The notes: generated from the sequence alone by a model not told the origin. Positions 1-6,818 are shown, counted from the first letter of the stretch. The stretch: DNA of 10,983 nucleotides from CAYLZO01 sp964387775 (GCA_964387775.1 CAYLZO010000187.1:1-10983), one strand, 5' to 3'. A program made the numbers and translations.

Positions 1-124
1 CCAGGTCGTCCATCAGGGCGACGAACTCGGCGTCCAGCTCATCCAGCGTCAGGGTGCGGCCCTGGGCTTTCTGCCTCGCGGCCAGCTCGACGTTCTTGCT
101 AAACACGTGGGCGGCCACGACTTC
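1..124 (-). pseudogene. 3' part of a small gene split by the transposon (runs off window)
   Basis: Read on the minus strand from the transposon's left end, this stretch is open to the window edge and encodes a hydrophilic peptide beginning EVVAAHVFSKNVELAARQ and ending in an acidic part (LDELDAEFVALMDDL). It is the continuation of the small gene whose 5' part lies at 6682-6818: deleting 125-6681 together with one ACTTC copy joins the two parts in the same frame (…LEPRE|VVAAHV…). I do not recognise the family and assign no function. The transposon end supplies an in-frame ATG (137-139) just upstream, so a truncated product could in principle be made, but no convincing ribosome binding site precedes it. 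The stop codon lies outside the window. Confidence 0.75.
120..124. repeat. Target site duplication, left copy (ACTTC)
   Basis: The five bases next to the TGT terminus of the transposon are ACTTC, and the same five bases in the same orientation follow the right terminus at 6682-6686. A 5-bp duplication is characteristic of Tn7-like and Tn5053-like transposition. Confidence 0.93.
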
Positions 125-149
125 TGTAACTTTACTCATAGTTTTGCCG
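125..149 (+). repeat. Left terminal inverted repeat
   Basis: The repeat starts TGTAACTTTACT and continues CATAGTTTTGCCG. It matches the complement of 6657-6681 except at positions 4 (A/G) and 12 (T/C). Its inner part, CATAGTTTTGCCG at 137-149, is the outermost of the repeated sites expected to bind the TnsB part of the transposase. Confidence 0.92.
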
Positions 150-278
150 GGTCTGGAAGCATAGTTTTGCCGAAAAAGAGGTGTTTTTGACCCTCTTTGA
201 GCAGGAAACAGGCCCGGATGCGCGGGTGCTGGAAGGATAGTTTGGCCGCGAGTTGATGGTGGAAGCATACCTTTGCCG
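137..278 (+). repeat. Left-end array of four TnsB-binding-like repeats
   Basis: Four copies of a motif near GGAAGCATAGTTTTGCCG lie in the same orientation. Their cores are CATAGTTTTGCCG at 137-149, the identical core at 160-172, GATAGTTTGGCCG at 236-248 and CATACCTTTGCCG at 266-278. The last three are each preceded by GGAAG, and the last two are followed by CGAG. Arrays of about 22-bp transposase sites at the ends are typical of Tn7-like elements, with more sites on one side. Here four sites are on the left and two clear ones on the right. That these bind the TnsAB protein is inferred from family knowledge. Confidence 0.82.
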
Positions 279-345
279 CGAGTACGCGCCGATAGGATGC
301 CAGCCGGAGCCGTGGACACAAAAAACGACCTGTTGTGACGAAGGG

Positions 346-375
346 AAAAAAGCCAGCCCTTGCTCTGGGCTGGCT
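346..375 (-). terminator. Intrinsic terminator of the sigma-like gene
   Basis: On the minus strand a perfect 9-bp stem (AGCCAGCCC / GGGCTGGCT, arms 367-375 and 351-359) with a 7-nt loop is followed directly by a run of T residues. It begins about 31 bases after the stop codon of the minus-strand sigma-like gene. It would also keep that gene's transcript from running out through the left transposon end into the host gene. Confidence 0.85.
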
Positions 376-406
376 ATGACGGGATCGAGCAAGGAGAGCT
401 TTGTCC

Positions 407-1096
407 TCATGCCCGGTCTGGCTTGCACCCTCCGGGATAGGTAAGCTGGATCTCCCGTGCCCGGCATTGATCCCCACCGGTGCGGCTGTACTCGACGGGC
501 GCTGCCTCGGTTGGCAGCAAGCTTTCCAGCAGGCGGCGGATGCGCTGGCGGCGATTTCGGATTGTGCCCTCGGTGGTACCCATCTGTTGAGCAATGCTGG
601 CATTGGTGTGCCCCCGCGCTGCCAGACGGATGATTCGCTTGTCGGTCTGGATCGTGTCCCAATAACGGGTCAGGTGGCGTTTTGAGAAACCAGCGGCACG
701 CCGGGCTTCAAATAGGACACCTTCCAGGACCTCGTCGGAGAGCCAATCCAGGTGCAAGGCCTGATCGTGAGCCTGTGCAGGGCTGGGCAGCCACTCGTGG
801 GGCAGAGCGCCGTCATCTTCCAGAGGAGCGTCCAGGGATAGAGGGTTGCGAGGATTTCTGCCCAGAATCTGTCGGAAGAAGTACGTCTCGGCAGCGGTCC
901 GGGCGCAGACGAAGCAGAAAGCAGGGGGGCGCCCCTGGCGATGATGTTTCCAGTAGGCCAGTGTAGCGGTCTGGATCATATCCTCCATGTCCTGGGGCGT
1001 CAGGTCAGGGCTGTCGAGGCGGCGGCGAGCACAGTAGGCGGCCATGCGGCTGTGAACGACCAACTCGGGCTCTGCGGGCAGGTGGCTCGTACTCAT
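407..1096 (-). CDS. Sigma-70-like (ECF-type) factor or related HTH regulator carried by the transposon
   Basis: The 229-aa product resembles a small sigma-70 family factor. The C-terminal third has a region-4-like helix-turn-helix at about residues 158-193 (ARGHTNASIAQQMGTTEGTI followed by an Arg-rich recognition helix). The part around residues 33-95 (DLTPQDMEDMIQTATLAYWK … NPRNPLSLDAPLED) resembles a diverged region 2 plus linker. I choose the ATG at 1094-1096 because AAAGGAG at 1103-1109 sits 6 bases upstream; the ATG at 1100-1102 directly abuts that site, and an in-frame extension to 1255 has no such support. The gene points away from the tns operon, shares its upstream region and has its own terminator. 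Likely roles, all inferred, are controlling transposon promoters or acting as cargo that changes host transcription. A plain HTH regulator is the main alternative. The tail after residue 200 is unrecognised. Confidence 0.72.
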   Translation of the reverse strand: MSTSHLPAEPELVVHSRMAAYCARRRLDSPDLTPQDMEDMIQTATLAYWKHHRQGRPPAFCFVCARTAAETYFFRQILGRNPRNPLSLDAPLEDDGALPHEWLPSPAQAHDQALHLDWLSDEVLEGVLFEARRAAGFSKRHLTRYWDTIQTDKRIIRLAARGHTNASIAQQMGTTEGTIRNRRQRIRRLLESLLPTEAAPVEYSRTGGDQCRAREIQLTYPGGCKPDRA

Positions 1097-1325
1097 CTCC
1101 ATCTCCTTTGCGTTGTGATGTGATTGAGGTGAGCACCCCCAATCCGCCTGCCCAGGCGCGGTAGCGCCTGTCGGGTTGAACAGGCAGACTGAGAAAAGGA
1201 AGAGCTCGGTCGCCACCTGCCCGATGTCAAGTCTTGACCTGGAGTCCTGCCGCATTTGGAAGAATAGAACACGTGTGCTATGATGCGTCGATTCTGACTT
1301 GCCGTAGGTAGCAGAGGTGCTTGCG
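1097..1325. promoter_or_regulatory. Divergent control region between the sigma-like gene and the tns operon
   Basis: This 229-bp spacer serves both divergent transcription units. It contains the palindrome GTCAAG-t-CTTGAC (1226-1238), which puts a TTGAC element on both strands, and the 8-bp palindrome ACACGTGT (1269-1276) inside the likely tns promoter. In the leader of the minus-strand gene, the segment 1164-1171 can pair either with CAGGCGC at 1153-1159 or with ACAGGC at 1180-1185, so two hairpins compete. Palindromes here are candidate operators; no binding protein is established. Confidence 0.5.
1256..1284 (+). promoter_or_regulatory. Predicted promoter of the tnsAB-tnsC-tniQ operon
   Basis: TTGGAA (1256-1261) is followed after 17 bp by an extended -10 box, TGCTATGAT (1276-1284), predicting a start of transcription near 1290 and a leader of about 35 nt before the ATG at 1326. 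The palindrome ACACGTGT (1269-1276) lies in the spacer, where a bound repressor would block polymerase. Confidence 0.55.
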
Positions 1326-4049
1326 ATGCTGAGTAACGAAGAATGGCTTCAGCTTTGCCAACACCTGGGCTTGTCGAAGCAAACCCAGACAATCATTGAG
1401 GAGATTCGAGCCTCACCGCCCTCTCGGCGGGTGCGCAGCGCCGCCGGGAACGTCAGCGTCCGCTACCCCAGCCGCAAGATGGGCGTCACCATCCAGGCCG
1501 AGAGTCACCACAACGAGCTGGCGGGCATCTACGAGAAGGAACATGATCCTCACACCCTGGAGTACTACGATCAGCCACCACCCATCAAGCTGGTCTATCC
1601 GGGCAAGAGTGGGCGCCGAGTGGGCGTGTTGCACACGCCCGACTACTTTGTCATCCGCACCGATTCAGTCGGTTGGGAGGAGTGGAAGACCGAGGAGGAT
1701 CTGGTTCGGCTGACTGAACAGATGCCGTCGCGCTACGTGCGAAATGAAGAGGGCGGTTGGCACTCTCCGCCGGGTATGCAGCATGCCGAATCGCTCGGTC
1801 TCTTCTACCGGGTACGGTCCTCAGCCGAGATCGACTGGGTTTTCCAGCGTAACATGCTCTTCCTGGAAGATTACCTGCGTGCGGATTGCCCTTCGAGCAG
1901 TCCCGAGATCGACGAGACTCTCCAGTCACTCGTCATCACACAGCCTGGCGTTTTCTTAACCGAGTTGCTTCGATCCGTGCCTGAAACCAACAACGACGCG
2001 GTCTACATGTTGATTGCCGCAGAGCATCTCTACGTGGACGTTCATGCTGCTCCGTTAGCTGAGCCTGACAAGGTGCGAGTCTTTCGTGATGAGGCGACAG
2101 CCCGTGCCTACGCCGTGATCACCCGGACAGAGCGGCCGGTCACGTTCGGCGAGCCGCACTGCGTGCACGTGTCCATTGGTGCCTCGATTCGCTGGGATGA
2201 AAAAGGTTGGACGATCGTCAATCTTGGGGCAAGCAGCGTGGCCTTGCTGGCCGAGGATGGGAACGTCGTCGAACTGCCCCATGCCACTTTTGAAACCCTG
2301 GTCCAACAAGGCAAGCTCACCGGCAGACAGGAAGTTGAACGGGGCGTCAGCACTCAAGTGCAAGAACTGCTTGCTCGGGCGAGTCCGCGGGACTTTGTCG
2401 AGGCGAACCGACGGTATGCAGTCGTAGCTGCTCACCTGTCCGGGCAGGATGTTGAGGCTGACGTGCCACCGGCACGCACAATCCGTCATTGGTTGTCCAG
2501 ATGGCGGGAAGCGGAGCAGTTGCTCGGCTGCGGGTACGTCGGGCTTTTGCCCAGGCAGTGGAAGTGCGGTAACCGCCAGGCCAAACTGCCGGAAAAGACC
2601 CAGGCAGCTCTGGACGAGTTTGTGGTCAACGACTACGAGACACTGAAGCAAAAGCCCAAGTGCGAGGTGTATGGCGCACTCGTGCGGGCCTGCGAGGAGA
2701 GAGACATTATGGCCCCGAGCTACAAGACCTTCACGCAAGCGGTCAACCGGCGACCGCGCCAGGAGCAAGTCGAGAAACGCCAGGGACGCCGGGCAGGTTA
2801 CCAGCAACAGGCCTTCTACTGGGAATTGGCGTTCACGACCCCACGGCACGGAGATCGACCGTTCGAGATTGGGCACATTGACCACACTCAACTGGACGTC
2901 GAACTCGTTTGCTCGCGCACCGGCCGAAATCTGGGGCGCCCTTGGGCAACGTTTCTCGTAGATGCCTTCTCCCGGCGCCTGCTGGCCGTCTACCTGACCT
3001 TCGATCCACCCAGCTACCGTTCCTGCATGATGATCCTGCGTGAGTGTGTGCACCGACACGGACGATTGCCTCAGATTCTAGTCGTAGATGGTGGGCGAGA
3101 GTTCGAAAGCGTCTACTTCGAGACACTGCTGGCTCGCTACGAATGCACCAAGAAAACCAGGCCTGGTGCCCAGCCACGCTTCGGTTCTGTGTGTGAGCGC
3201 TTGTTCGGTACGACCAACACCCGATTCATCCACAACTTGGTGGGCAACACCCAGGTCATGCGCAATGTTCGGCAGGTGACTCGTGCTGTAAATCCGAAAG
3301 AACTTGCGTGCTGGACTCTCGGAAGACTGTACACTCGCCTGTGTGAGTGGGTCTACGAAGTGTACGACACTCTGGCACACCCGGCTCTGGGACAGTCACC
3401 CCGAGAAGCTTTTGTCAGTGGCCTGGCACAAAGCGGCCGCCGTGCACACCGGCTGATTCCTTACGACGAAGACTTCCGGCTGGCTACCCTACCGACGAAC
3501 AAGAAGGGTACGGCCAAGATCGTGCCCCGCCTCGGCGTCAAGATCAAATACATCTTTTACTGGTCGGACGCTTTCCTCGATGCTGAAGTAGAAGAGACCC
3601 GGGTTCCGGTGCGCTATGACCCGCTCGATGCCGGGACGGCCTACGCCTTTGTCAAAGGGCGGTGGGTACGCTGCATCTCCGAACACTACGCCCGCTTCGC
3701 CGGTCGCTCAGAGCGGGAGGTGATGCTGGCTACAGCAGAACTGCGACGCCGGAACCAGTGTCACAGCCAACAATTCTCGATCACGGCGCACAGGCTGGCC
3801 CAGTTCCTGAGCTCCGTGGAGGCGGAGGAGGCTCTATTGGAGCAGCGATTACGCGATGCCGAAGCAAGAGACGTATTGGCGATCATGGCCGGTACCCGGC
3901 CATACGAGAGCCAGGACGGCCACGACGACTTGGCCTTGGCAGCGCAGGTGTTGGAGCAGGGAAGCGGAGATAGACACGAACCAGACTTGCCGTTGCTTGG
4001 AGAGACAGGCGATGATGACGAGAATCTGGCGCTATGCGAGGATTACTAA
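1326..4049 (+). CDS. tnsAB: TnsA-TnsB fusion: endonuclease joined to DDE transposase
   Basis: One protein combines both strand-cutting activities of a Tn7-like transposase. Numbering from the alternative GTG at 1317 (910 aa): residues 58-130 look like the TnsA nuclease core, with AESHHNEL (E62/E67), the QPPPIKLVY strand, HTPDYF (D109) and EEWK (E122/K124) as PD-(D/E)XK residues. About 200-270 resembles the TnsA C-terminal winged-helix domain. A small beta domain (280-335) and helix-turn-helix region (345-430) precede the RNase-H-fold core, with D522 (HIDHTQLD), D591 (VVDGGREF) and E627 (SVCERLF). D591 and E627 are separated by 35 residues, as in TnsB. A beta-barrel-like part (720-790) and an acidic tail end the protein; in Tn7 relatives the TnsB tail contacts TnsC. 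I prefer ATG 1326 because AGAGG (1313-1317) lies 8 bases upstream and overlaps the GTG. TnsA would cut the 5' ends and TnsB the 3' ends. The assignment is strong; the exact TnsA glutamate is uncertain. Confidence 0.9.
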   Translation: MLSNEEWLQLCQHLGLSKQTQTIIEEIRASPPSRRVRSAAGNVSVRYPSRKMGVTIQAESHHNELAGIYEKEHDPHTLEYYDQPPPIKLVYPGKSGRRVGVLHTPDYFVIRTDSVGWEEWKTEEDLVRLTEQMPSRYVRNEEGGWHSPPGMQHAESLGLFYRVRSSAEIDWVFQRNMLFLEDYLRADCPSSSPEIDETLQSLVITQPGVFLTELLRSVPETNNDAVYMLIAAEHLYVDVHAAPLAEPDKVRVFRDEATARAYAVITRTERPVTFGEPHCVHVSIGASIRWDEKGWTIVNLGASSVALLAEDGNVVELPHATFETLVQQGKLTGRQEVERGVSTQVQELLARASPRDFVEANRRYAVVAAHLSGQDVEADVPPARTIRHWLSRWREAEQLLGCGYVGLLPRQWKCGNRQAKLPEKTQAALDEFVVNDYETLKQKPKCEVYGALVRACEERDIMAPSYKTFTQAVNRRPRQEQVEKRQGRRAGYQQQAFYWELAFTTPRHGDRPFEIGHIDHTQLDVELVCSRTGRNLGRPWATFLVDAFSRRLLAVYLTFDPPSYRSCMMILRECVHRHGRLPQILVVDGGREFESVYFETLLARYECTKKTRPGAQPRFGSVCERLFGTTNTRFIHNLVGNTQVMRNVRQVTRAVNPKELACWTLGRLYTRLCEWVYEVYDTLAHPALGQSPREAFVSGLAQSGRRAHRLIPYDEDFRLATLPTNKKGTAKIVPRLGVKIKYIFYWSDAFLDAEVEETRVPVRYDPLDAGTAYAFVKGRWVRCISEHYARFAGRSEREVMLATAELRRRNQCHSQQFSITAHRLAQFLSSVEAEEALLEQRLRDAEARDVLAIMAGTRPYESQDGHDDLALAAQVLEQGSGDRHEPDLPLLGETGDDDENLALCEDY

Positions 4050-5207
4050 ATGGCAGTGACAGACGAGAGATTTCCGCGAGAGCTGCTTGAGCAGCCAGGA
4101 GAGGCTCGGCTGGCCTACTTTCAGGGCAAAGTTGTGGCTCATCCGCGGCTCAAGGAAGTGCATCTGGCCGTGATGAACGCCATTCGCCAGCCTTCCGGGG
4201 TATTGCTCATCCTCGTGTTGGGTCCGACGGGCGTGGGCAAGACGACGCTGCGCTTGCGGATCGAAAAGCAACTGCGGGAAGAATCGTTGCCGGGGCTGGA
4301 GCAAGAGTGGGGCCATGTGCCAGTCGTTGGCGTGGAAGCGGTCGCTCCTGAATCAGGAAATTTCAGTTGGAAAGACTACTACTCACGGCTGTTGCTTGCC
4401 CTGGACGAGCCGTTTCTGAAGCCCGAGATCGAGTATGCCCCCCCGGGCCTGCGGCAGAACGGGGCCGGTCAGTTGACTGTGCGGCGAAATGTCGGCGCCG
4501 AGCAACTGCGCCGGGCGGTTGAGCAGAACCTGTACCATCGCCGGCCGGCGGCGGTTATCGTAGACGAAGCGCAGCATCTGAAAAAGGTAACCGGCGGCCG
4601 GCGGCTATTGGATCAAATGGACACTTTGAAATCGCTGTCCAGCACAACCGGGATCGTGCATGTGCTGATCGGAACCTATGAACTGTTGGGGCTGGCCAAC
4701 TTGAGCGCACAATTGAGCCGGCGCAGTACCGAGATTCACTTTCCCCGTTACCGTCCCGATCAGGCCGAGGACGTAGTCGCATTCAAGCGCGTGTTGCTGA
4801 CCTTCCAACGCCACCTGCCACTGGTCGAGGAACCGAACCTGGTCAGACAATATGACTACTTTTACGAACGGTGTGTGGGCTGCGTTGGGATCCTGAAACA
4901 GTGGCTCGACCGGACGCTGGGTTTTGTGCTGGAAGAAGGCCGGGACAGATTGACGGCTGCTGACCTGGAGCGGCATGAGGAATCGACGCGCAGGCTATTG
5001 CGGATGGCATGGGAGATCAAAGAGGGTGAGGAGTCGCTGCAGGACAGGGGAGATGGCCGCCTGGAGCTGCGCACCCTCCTCGGCCTGGATGGGAAAAGTT
5101 CAGAGCCGGTCTCGTCTGATGGGAGGGGGCAGCGACGACCGGCAAACCGTGTGGGCCGACGCCGGCCTGCCCGAGATCAGGTAGGGCAGGGTGACGGTGA
5201 CGAGTAG
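4050..5207 (+). CDS. tnsC: TnsC-like AAA+ ATPase, transposition regulator
   Basis: The 385-aa product is an AAA+ ATPase of the TnsC/TniB family. It has Walker A GPTGVGKT at residues 58-65, Walker B AAVIVDEAQHL at 167-177, and a sensor-like IGTYEL stretch at 208-212. In Tn7-like systems TnsC assembles with ATP on DNA at the site chosen by TniQ/TnsD, then recruits and activates the TnsAB transposase. The start codon directly follows the tnsAB stop (TAAATG, no gap), and GCGAGGA at 4036-4042 inside tnsAB provides the ribosome binding site, so translation is probably coupled. The last 45 residues or so are hydrophilic and Arg-rich, and are encoded partly where tniQ begins. The family assignment is secure; the function of the basic tail is unknown. 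Confidence 0.92.
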   Translation: MAVTDERFPRELLEQPGEARLAYFQGKVVAHPRLKEVHLAVMNAIRQPSGVLLILVLGPTGVGKTTLRLRIEKQLREESLPGLEQEWGHVPVVGVEAVAPESGNFSWKDYYSRLLLALDEPFLKPEIEYAPPGLRQNGAGQLTVRRNVGAEQLRRAVEQNLYHRRPAAVIVDEAQHLKKVTGGRRLLDQMDTLKSLSSTTGIVHVLIGTYELLGLANLSAQLSRRSTEIHFPRYRPDQAEDVVAFKRVLLTFQRHLPLVEEPNLVRQYDYFYERCVGCVGILKQWLDRTLGFVLEEGRDRLTAADLERHEESTRRLLRMAWEIKEGEESLQDRGDGRLELRTLLGLDGKSSEPVSSDGRGQRRPANRVGRRRPARDQVGQGDGDE

Positions 5208-6588
5208 TCGGCTGGCAAGCTGTGATCTCTGGGATGTGACATCGCCGGTCCTCCCCCCGCGCAGCCGGCTCTACCACCTGGCGCCAATCGGGGTGGGGAC
5301 TGCCTATGTGGAGAGCCTGACCGGTTATGTGGCCAGGCTGGCCGAGGCGCACAATGTGACTACGGTAACGCTGGTCGAGCGCGAGGTGCTTCCGCTCCTG
5401 GGAAAAGGGCACTCGTTCGAGTCAACGAACTCGTATCTAGCGGCCTTCTGGCCACGGGCCAGCCAGGCGTTGAACGGCACTCGAAAAATGGCCAGGGAGT
5501 GGACTCAGGGGTTGGAACGCCTGACGATGCGTAGCGAGTTGCGATTCTTGACCCTGCAGCCCTGGGCCGGGGTGCTGCCACTCGCCGGACTGCTGCGTCC
5601 CACACGAGCCTGGTGCCCGGTCTGCTATGAGGAGTGGCACGAAGCCGGGCAAGTCGTCTATGAGCCGTTACTCTGGGCGGCGGCGGTCGTCATGGTTTGT
5701 CCACTTCACCGTAGGCATCTCACAACTCGTTGTCCCTATCCGGACTGTGGGCTGGTGCTGCCGCTCCTGGGATCACGGTCGCGACCAGGCTACTGTTCCA
5801 GGTGTAGACGCTGGCTGGGCACATCGGCATTGCCAACTCCAGCGGGCAATGGCGGCCTGAGGGATGAGGAAACGGGATGGCAGATGTGGGTGGCAGAGAG
5901 CGTAGGGGAGTTGCTGGCTGCTGCGCCGAACCTGCCTGCTCCGCCGCCCAGAGAAAGAATTGCACAGGCTGTGACTGTGTGTGTCCAGCAGGTAGCCGGG
6001 GGCAAGGTAAGCGTCCTGGCTCGGGCGTTGGGAGTGAGCTTGCAGACAGCCTGCGGTTGGTTGCATGGAGAATCCGTGCCGCGGCTTGATCTCTTGTTGC
6101 GGCTGTGCGACATCTTGGATATCTCCGCGCTCGATTTTCTGACGGCAGAGGAGCTTGACGTCAGATCGATCAAGACTGACCGGCCATGGGTGCACAGGCC
6201 ACCGCCACAAGCACGGCCTCTTCGGCGCTATGACAAGGCAGGGCAACGACAGGTCTTGGAGCAAGTCCTGGCTGGTCAGGAATTTCCACCGCCGTCGATG
6301 CGCGAAGTTGCGAGAAGGATCGAGTACCGGGCTTCCGCTCTGTCCCACCGGTTCCCGGAATTGTGCAGTGCGATCTCGGCCCGGTACATCGCCTATCGGG
6401 CAGCATGCGCCCAGGAAAACAGGTTGCGACTGTGCGCAGAGGTCCGTGAAGCGGTGCGGAGTCTTCATGCACAGGGTCTCTATCCCAGTTCCAATCGCGT
6501 CGCGGCGTTACTGCGCTCGCCCAGATACATACAACAGCCTGTGGCTCGCGCCACGTGGCAAGAGACCCTTCGCGAGTTGGGCTGGTAG
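5191..6588 (+). CDS. tniQ: TniQ/TnsD-like target selector with zinc finger and helix-turn-helix domains
   Basis: This 465-aa protein has the TniQ layout. The N-terminal part contains LYHLAPIGVGTAYVESLTGY (27-46). Paired zinc-binding groups follow: C142/C145 with C170/H173 (WCPVC … VCPLH), and C181/C186 with C202/C205. A Cro/Xre-like helix-turn-helix lies near 270-312 (VSVLARALGVSLQTACGWLH). A further helical region (345-465) looks like two more HTH modules (SMREVARRIEYRASALSHRF; YPSSNRVAALLRS). TniQ proteins link target recognition to TnsC. The extra C-terminal DNA-binding part resembles TnsD more than the short TniQ of CRISPR-associated elements, so sequence-directed insertion is likely by inference. 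The gene overlaps tnsC by 17 bases and starts with GTG at 5191 (AGGG at 5183-5186) or the in-frame GTG at 5197 (AGGG at 5188-5191). It ends 93 bases from the transposon terminus. Confidence 0.9.
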   Translation: MTVTSSRLASCDLWDVTSPVLPPRSRLYHLAPIGVGTAYVESLTGYVARLAEAHNVTTVTLVEREVLPLLGKGHSFESTNSYLAAFWPRASQALNGTRKMAREWTQGLERLTMRSELRFLTLQPWAGVLPLAGLLRPTRAWCPVCYEEWHEAGQVVYEPLLWAAAVVMVCPLHRRHLTTRCPYPDCGLVLPLLGSRSRPGYCSRCRRWLGTSALPTPAGNGGLRDEETGWQMWVAESVGELLAAAPNLPAPPPRERIAQAVTVCVQQVAGGKVSVLARALGVSLQTACGWLHGESVPRLDLLLRLCDILDISALDFLTAEELDVRSIKTDRPWVHRPPPQARPLRRYDKAGQRQVLEQVLAGQEFPPPSMREVARRIEYRASALSHRFPELCSAISARYIAYRAACAQENRLRLCAEVREAVRSLHAQGLYPSSNRVAALLRSPRYIQQPVARATWQETLRELGW

Positions 6589-6656
6589 GCCAGGGTGCTT
6601 GCCAGCCGGCAAACGAACCCCCGACAGAGGCTATTGGAAGCATACCTTTGCCATCG
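6589..6656. other. Non-coding right end inside the terminal repeat
   Basis: Between the tniQ stop and the terminal repeat there is no gene and no clear terminator. CCGGCAAAC at 6606-6614 is a weak match, in inverted orientation, to the repeated transposase site and could be a degenerate third right-end site. Confidence 0.45.
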
Positions 6657-6669
6657 CGGCAAAACTATG
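6635..6669. repeat. Right-end pair of head-to-head TnsB-binding-like repeats
   Basis: TGGAAGCATACCTTTGCC at 6635-6652 is identical to 260-277 of the left end and in the same orientation. Four bases later the terminal site CGGCAAAACTATG (6657-6669) faces it. Together 6641-6669 form an imperfect palindrome with a 6-bp stem TTTGCC/GGCAAA around ATCGC and an outer CATA/TATG pair. Right-end sites of Tn7-like elements usually point the same way, so this opposed pair is unusual. Confidence 0.75.
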
Positions 6670-6681
6670 GGTAAAGTCACA
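6657..6681 (-). repeat. Right terminal inverted repeat
   Basis: Read on the minus strand it starts TGTGACTTTACC and continues CATAGTTTTGCCG, matching the left repeat at 23 of 25 positions. It ends in ACA on the plus strand, directly before the second ACTTC copy. Confidence 0.92.
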
Positions 6682-6686
6682 ACTTC
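6682..6686. repeat. Target site duplication, right copy (ACTTC)
   Basis: The five bases after the right terminus repeat the five bases at 120-124 in the same orientation, marking the insertion point inside the small minus-strand gene. Confidence 0.93.
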
Positions 6687-6818
6687 CCTCGGCTCCAGCC
6701 AGCGGCCGTAGCCATACACCGGGTTGCAGAGCATGGTCGCCAGGCTGTCATCCCGGCCGGCCACCGGCATCCGCCGCCTGGGGTTTCGGTACCTCGGTCG
6801 TTCTCGCTTTTTGCTCAT
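6682..6818 (-). pseudogene. 5' part of the small recombinase-linked gene split by the transposon
   Basis: The reading frame starts at ATG 6816-6818, overlapping the recombinase stop codon as ATGA, and encodes 45 whole residues before the insertion: a very basic start (MSKKRERPRYRNPRRRMPVA) followed by DDSLATMLCNPVYGYGRWLE. AGAGGAGCAATG just upstream offers a ribosome binding site inside the recombinase gene, so it was probably translated by coupling. It continues in frame at 1-124 once the transposon is removed. As it stands, translation runs into the transposon and stops at 6480 (112 residues). The basic N-terminus suggests nucleic-acid contact, but I do not recognise the family. Its position suggests a partner or accessory of the recombinase (inference). 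Confidence 0.78.

Larger units (their letters stand above)
125..6681 (+). mobile_element. Complete Tn7-like transposon (TnsAB fusion, TnsC, TniQ, sigma-like gene)
   Basis: The ends are 25-bp inverted repeats matching at 23 positions (125-149 and the complement of 6657-6681), both starting with TGT, and are flanked by a perfect 5-bp direct duplication. The element carries a plus-strand operon for a TnsA-TnsB fusion, a TnsC ATPase and a TniQ protein, the known minimal set for targeted cut-and-paste transposition in this superfamily. The only other gene is a divergent sigma-factor-like gene near the left end. All reading frames look intact, so the element may be functional. No resolvase is present, as expected if TnsA-like cleavage releases the element without cointegrates. 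No cas gene or CRISPR array is present, so it is not a CRISPR-associated transposon as it stands. Confidence 0.92.

Noticed and set aside
1234..1239. TTGACC as the -35 box of the tns operon
   Set aside because: No -10-like hexamer lies 16-18 bp downstream; the TTGGAA and TGCTATGAT pair fits better.
1097..1255. N-terminal extension of the sigma-like protein to 1255
   Set aside because: AAAGGAG six bases before the ATG at 1096 marks the start, and the extension lies in promoter DNA with palindromes.
2055..3059. 334-aa minus-strand open frame
   Set aside because: It is antisense to the catalytic part of tnsAB, whose D, D and E motifs show that the plus strand is the coding one.
125..6681. CRISPR-associated transposon
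   Set aside because: No cas gene, spaced repeat array or guide-like unit is visible between the ends; tnsAB, tnsC, tniQ and one sigma-like gene fill the element.
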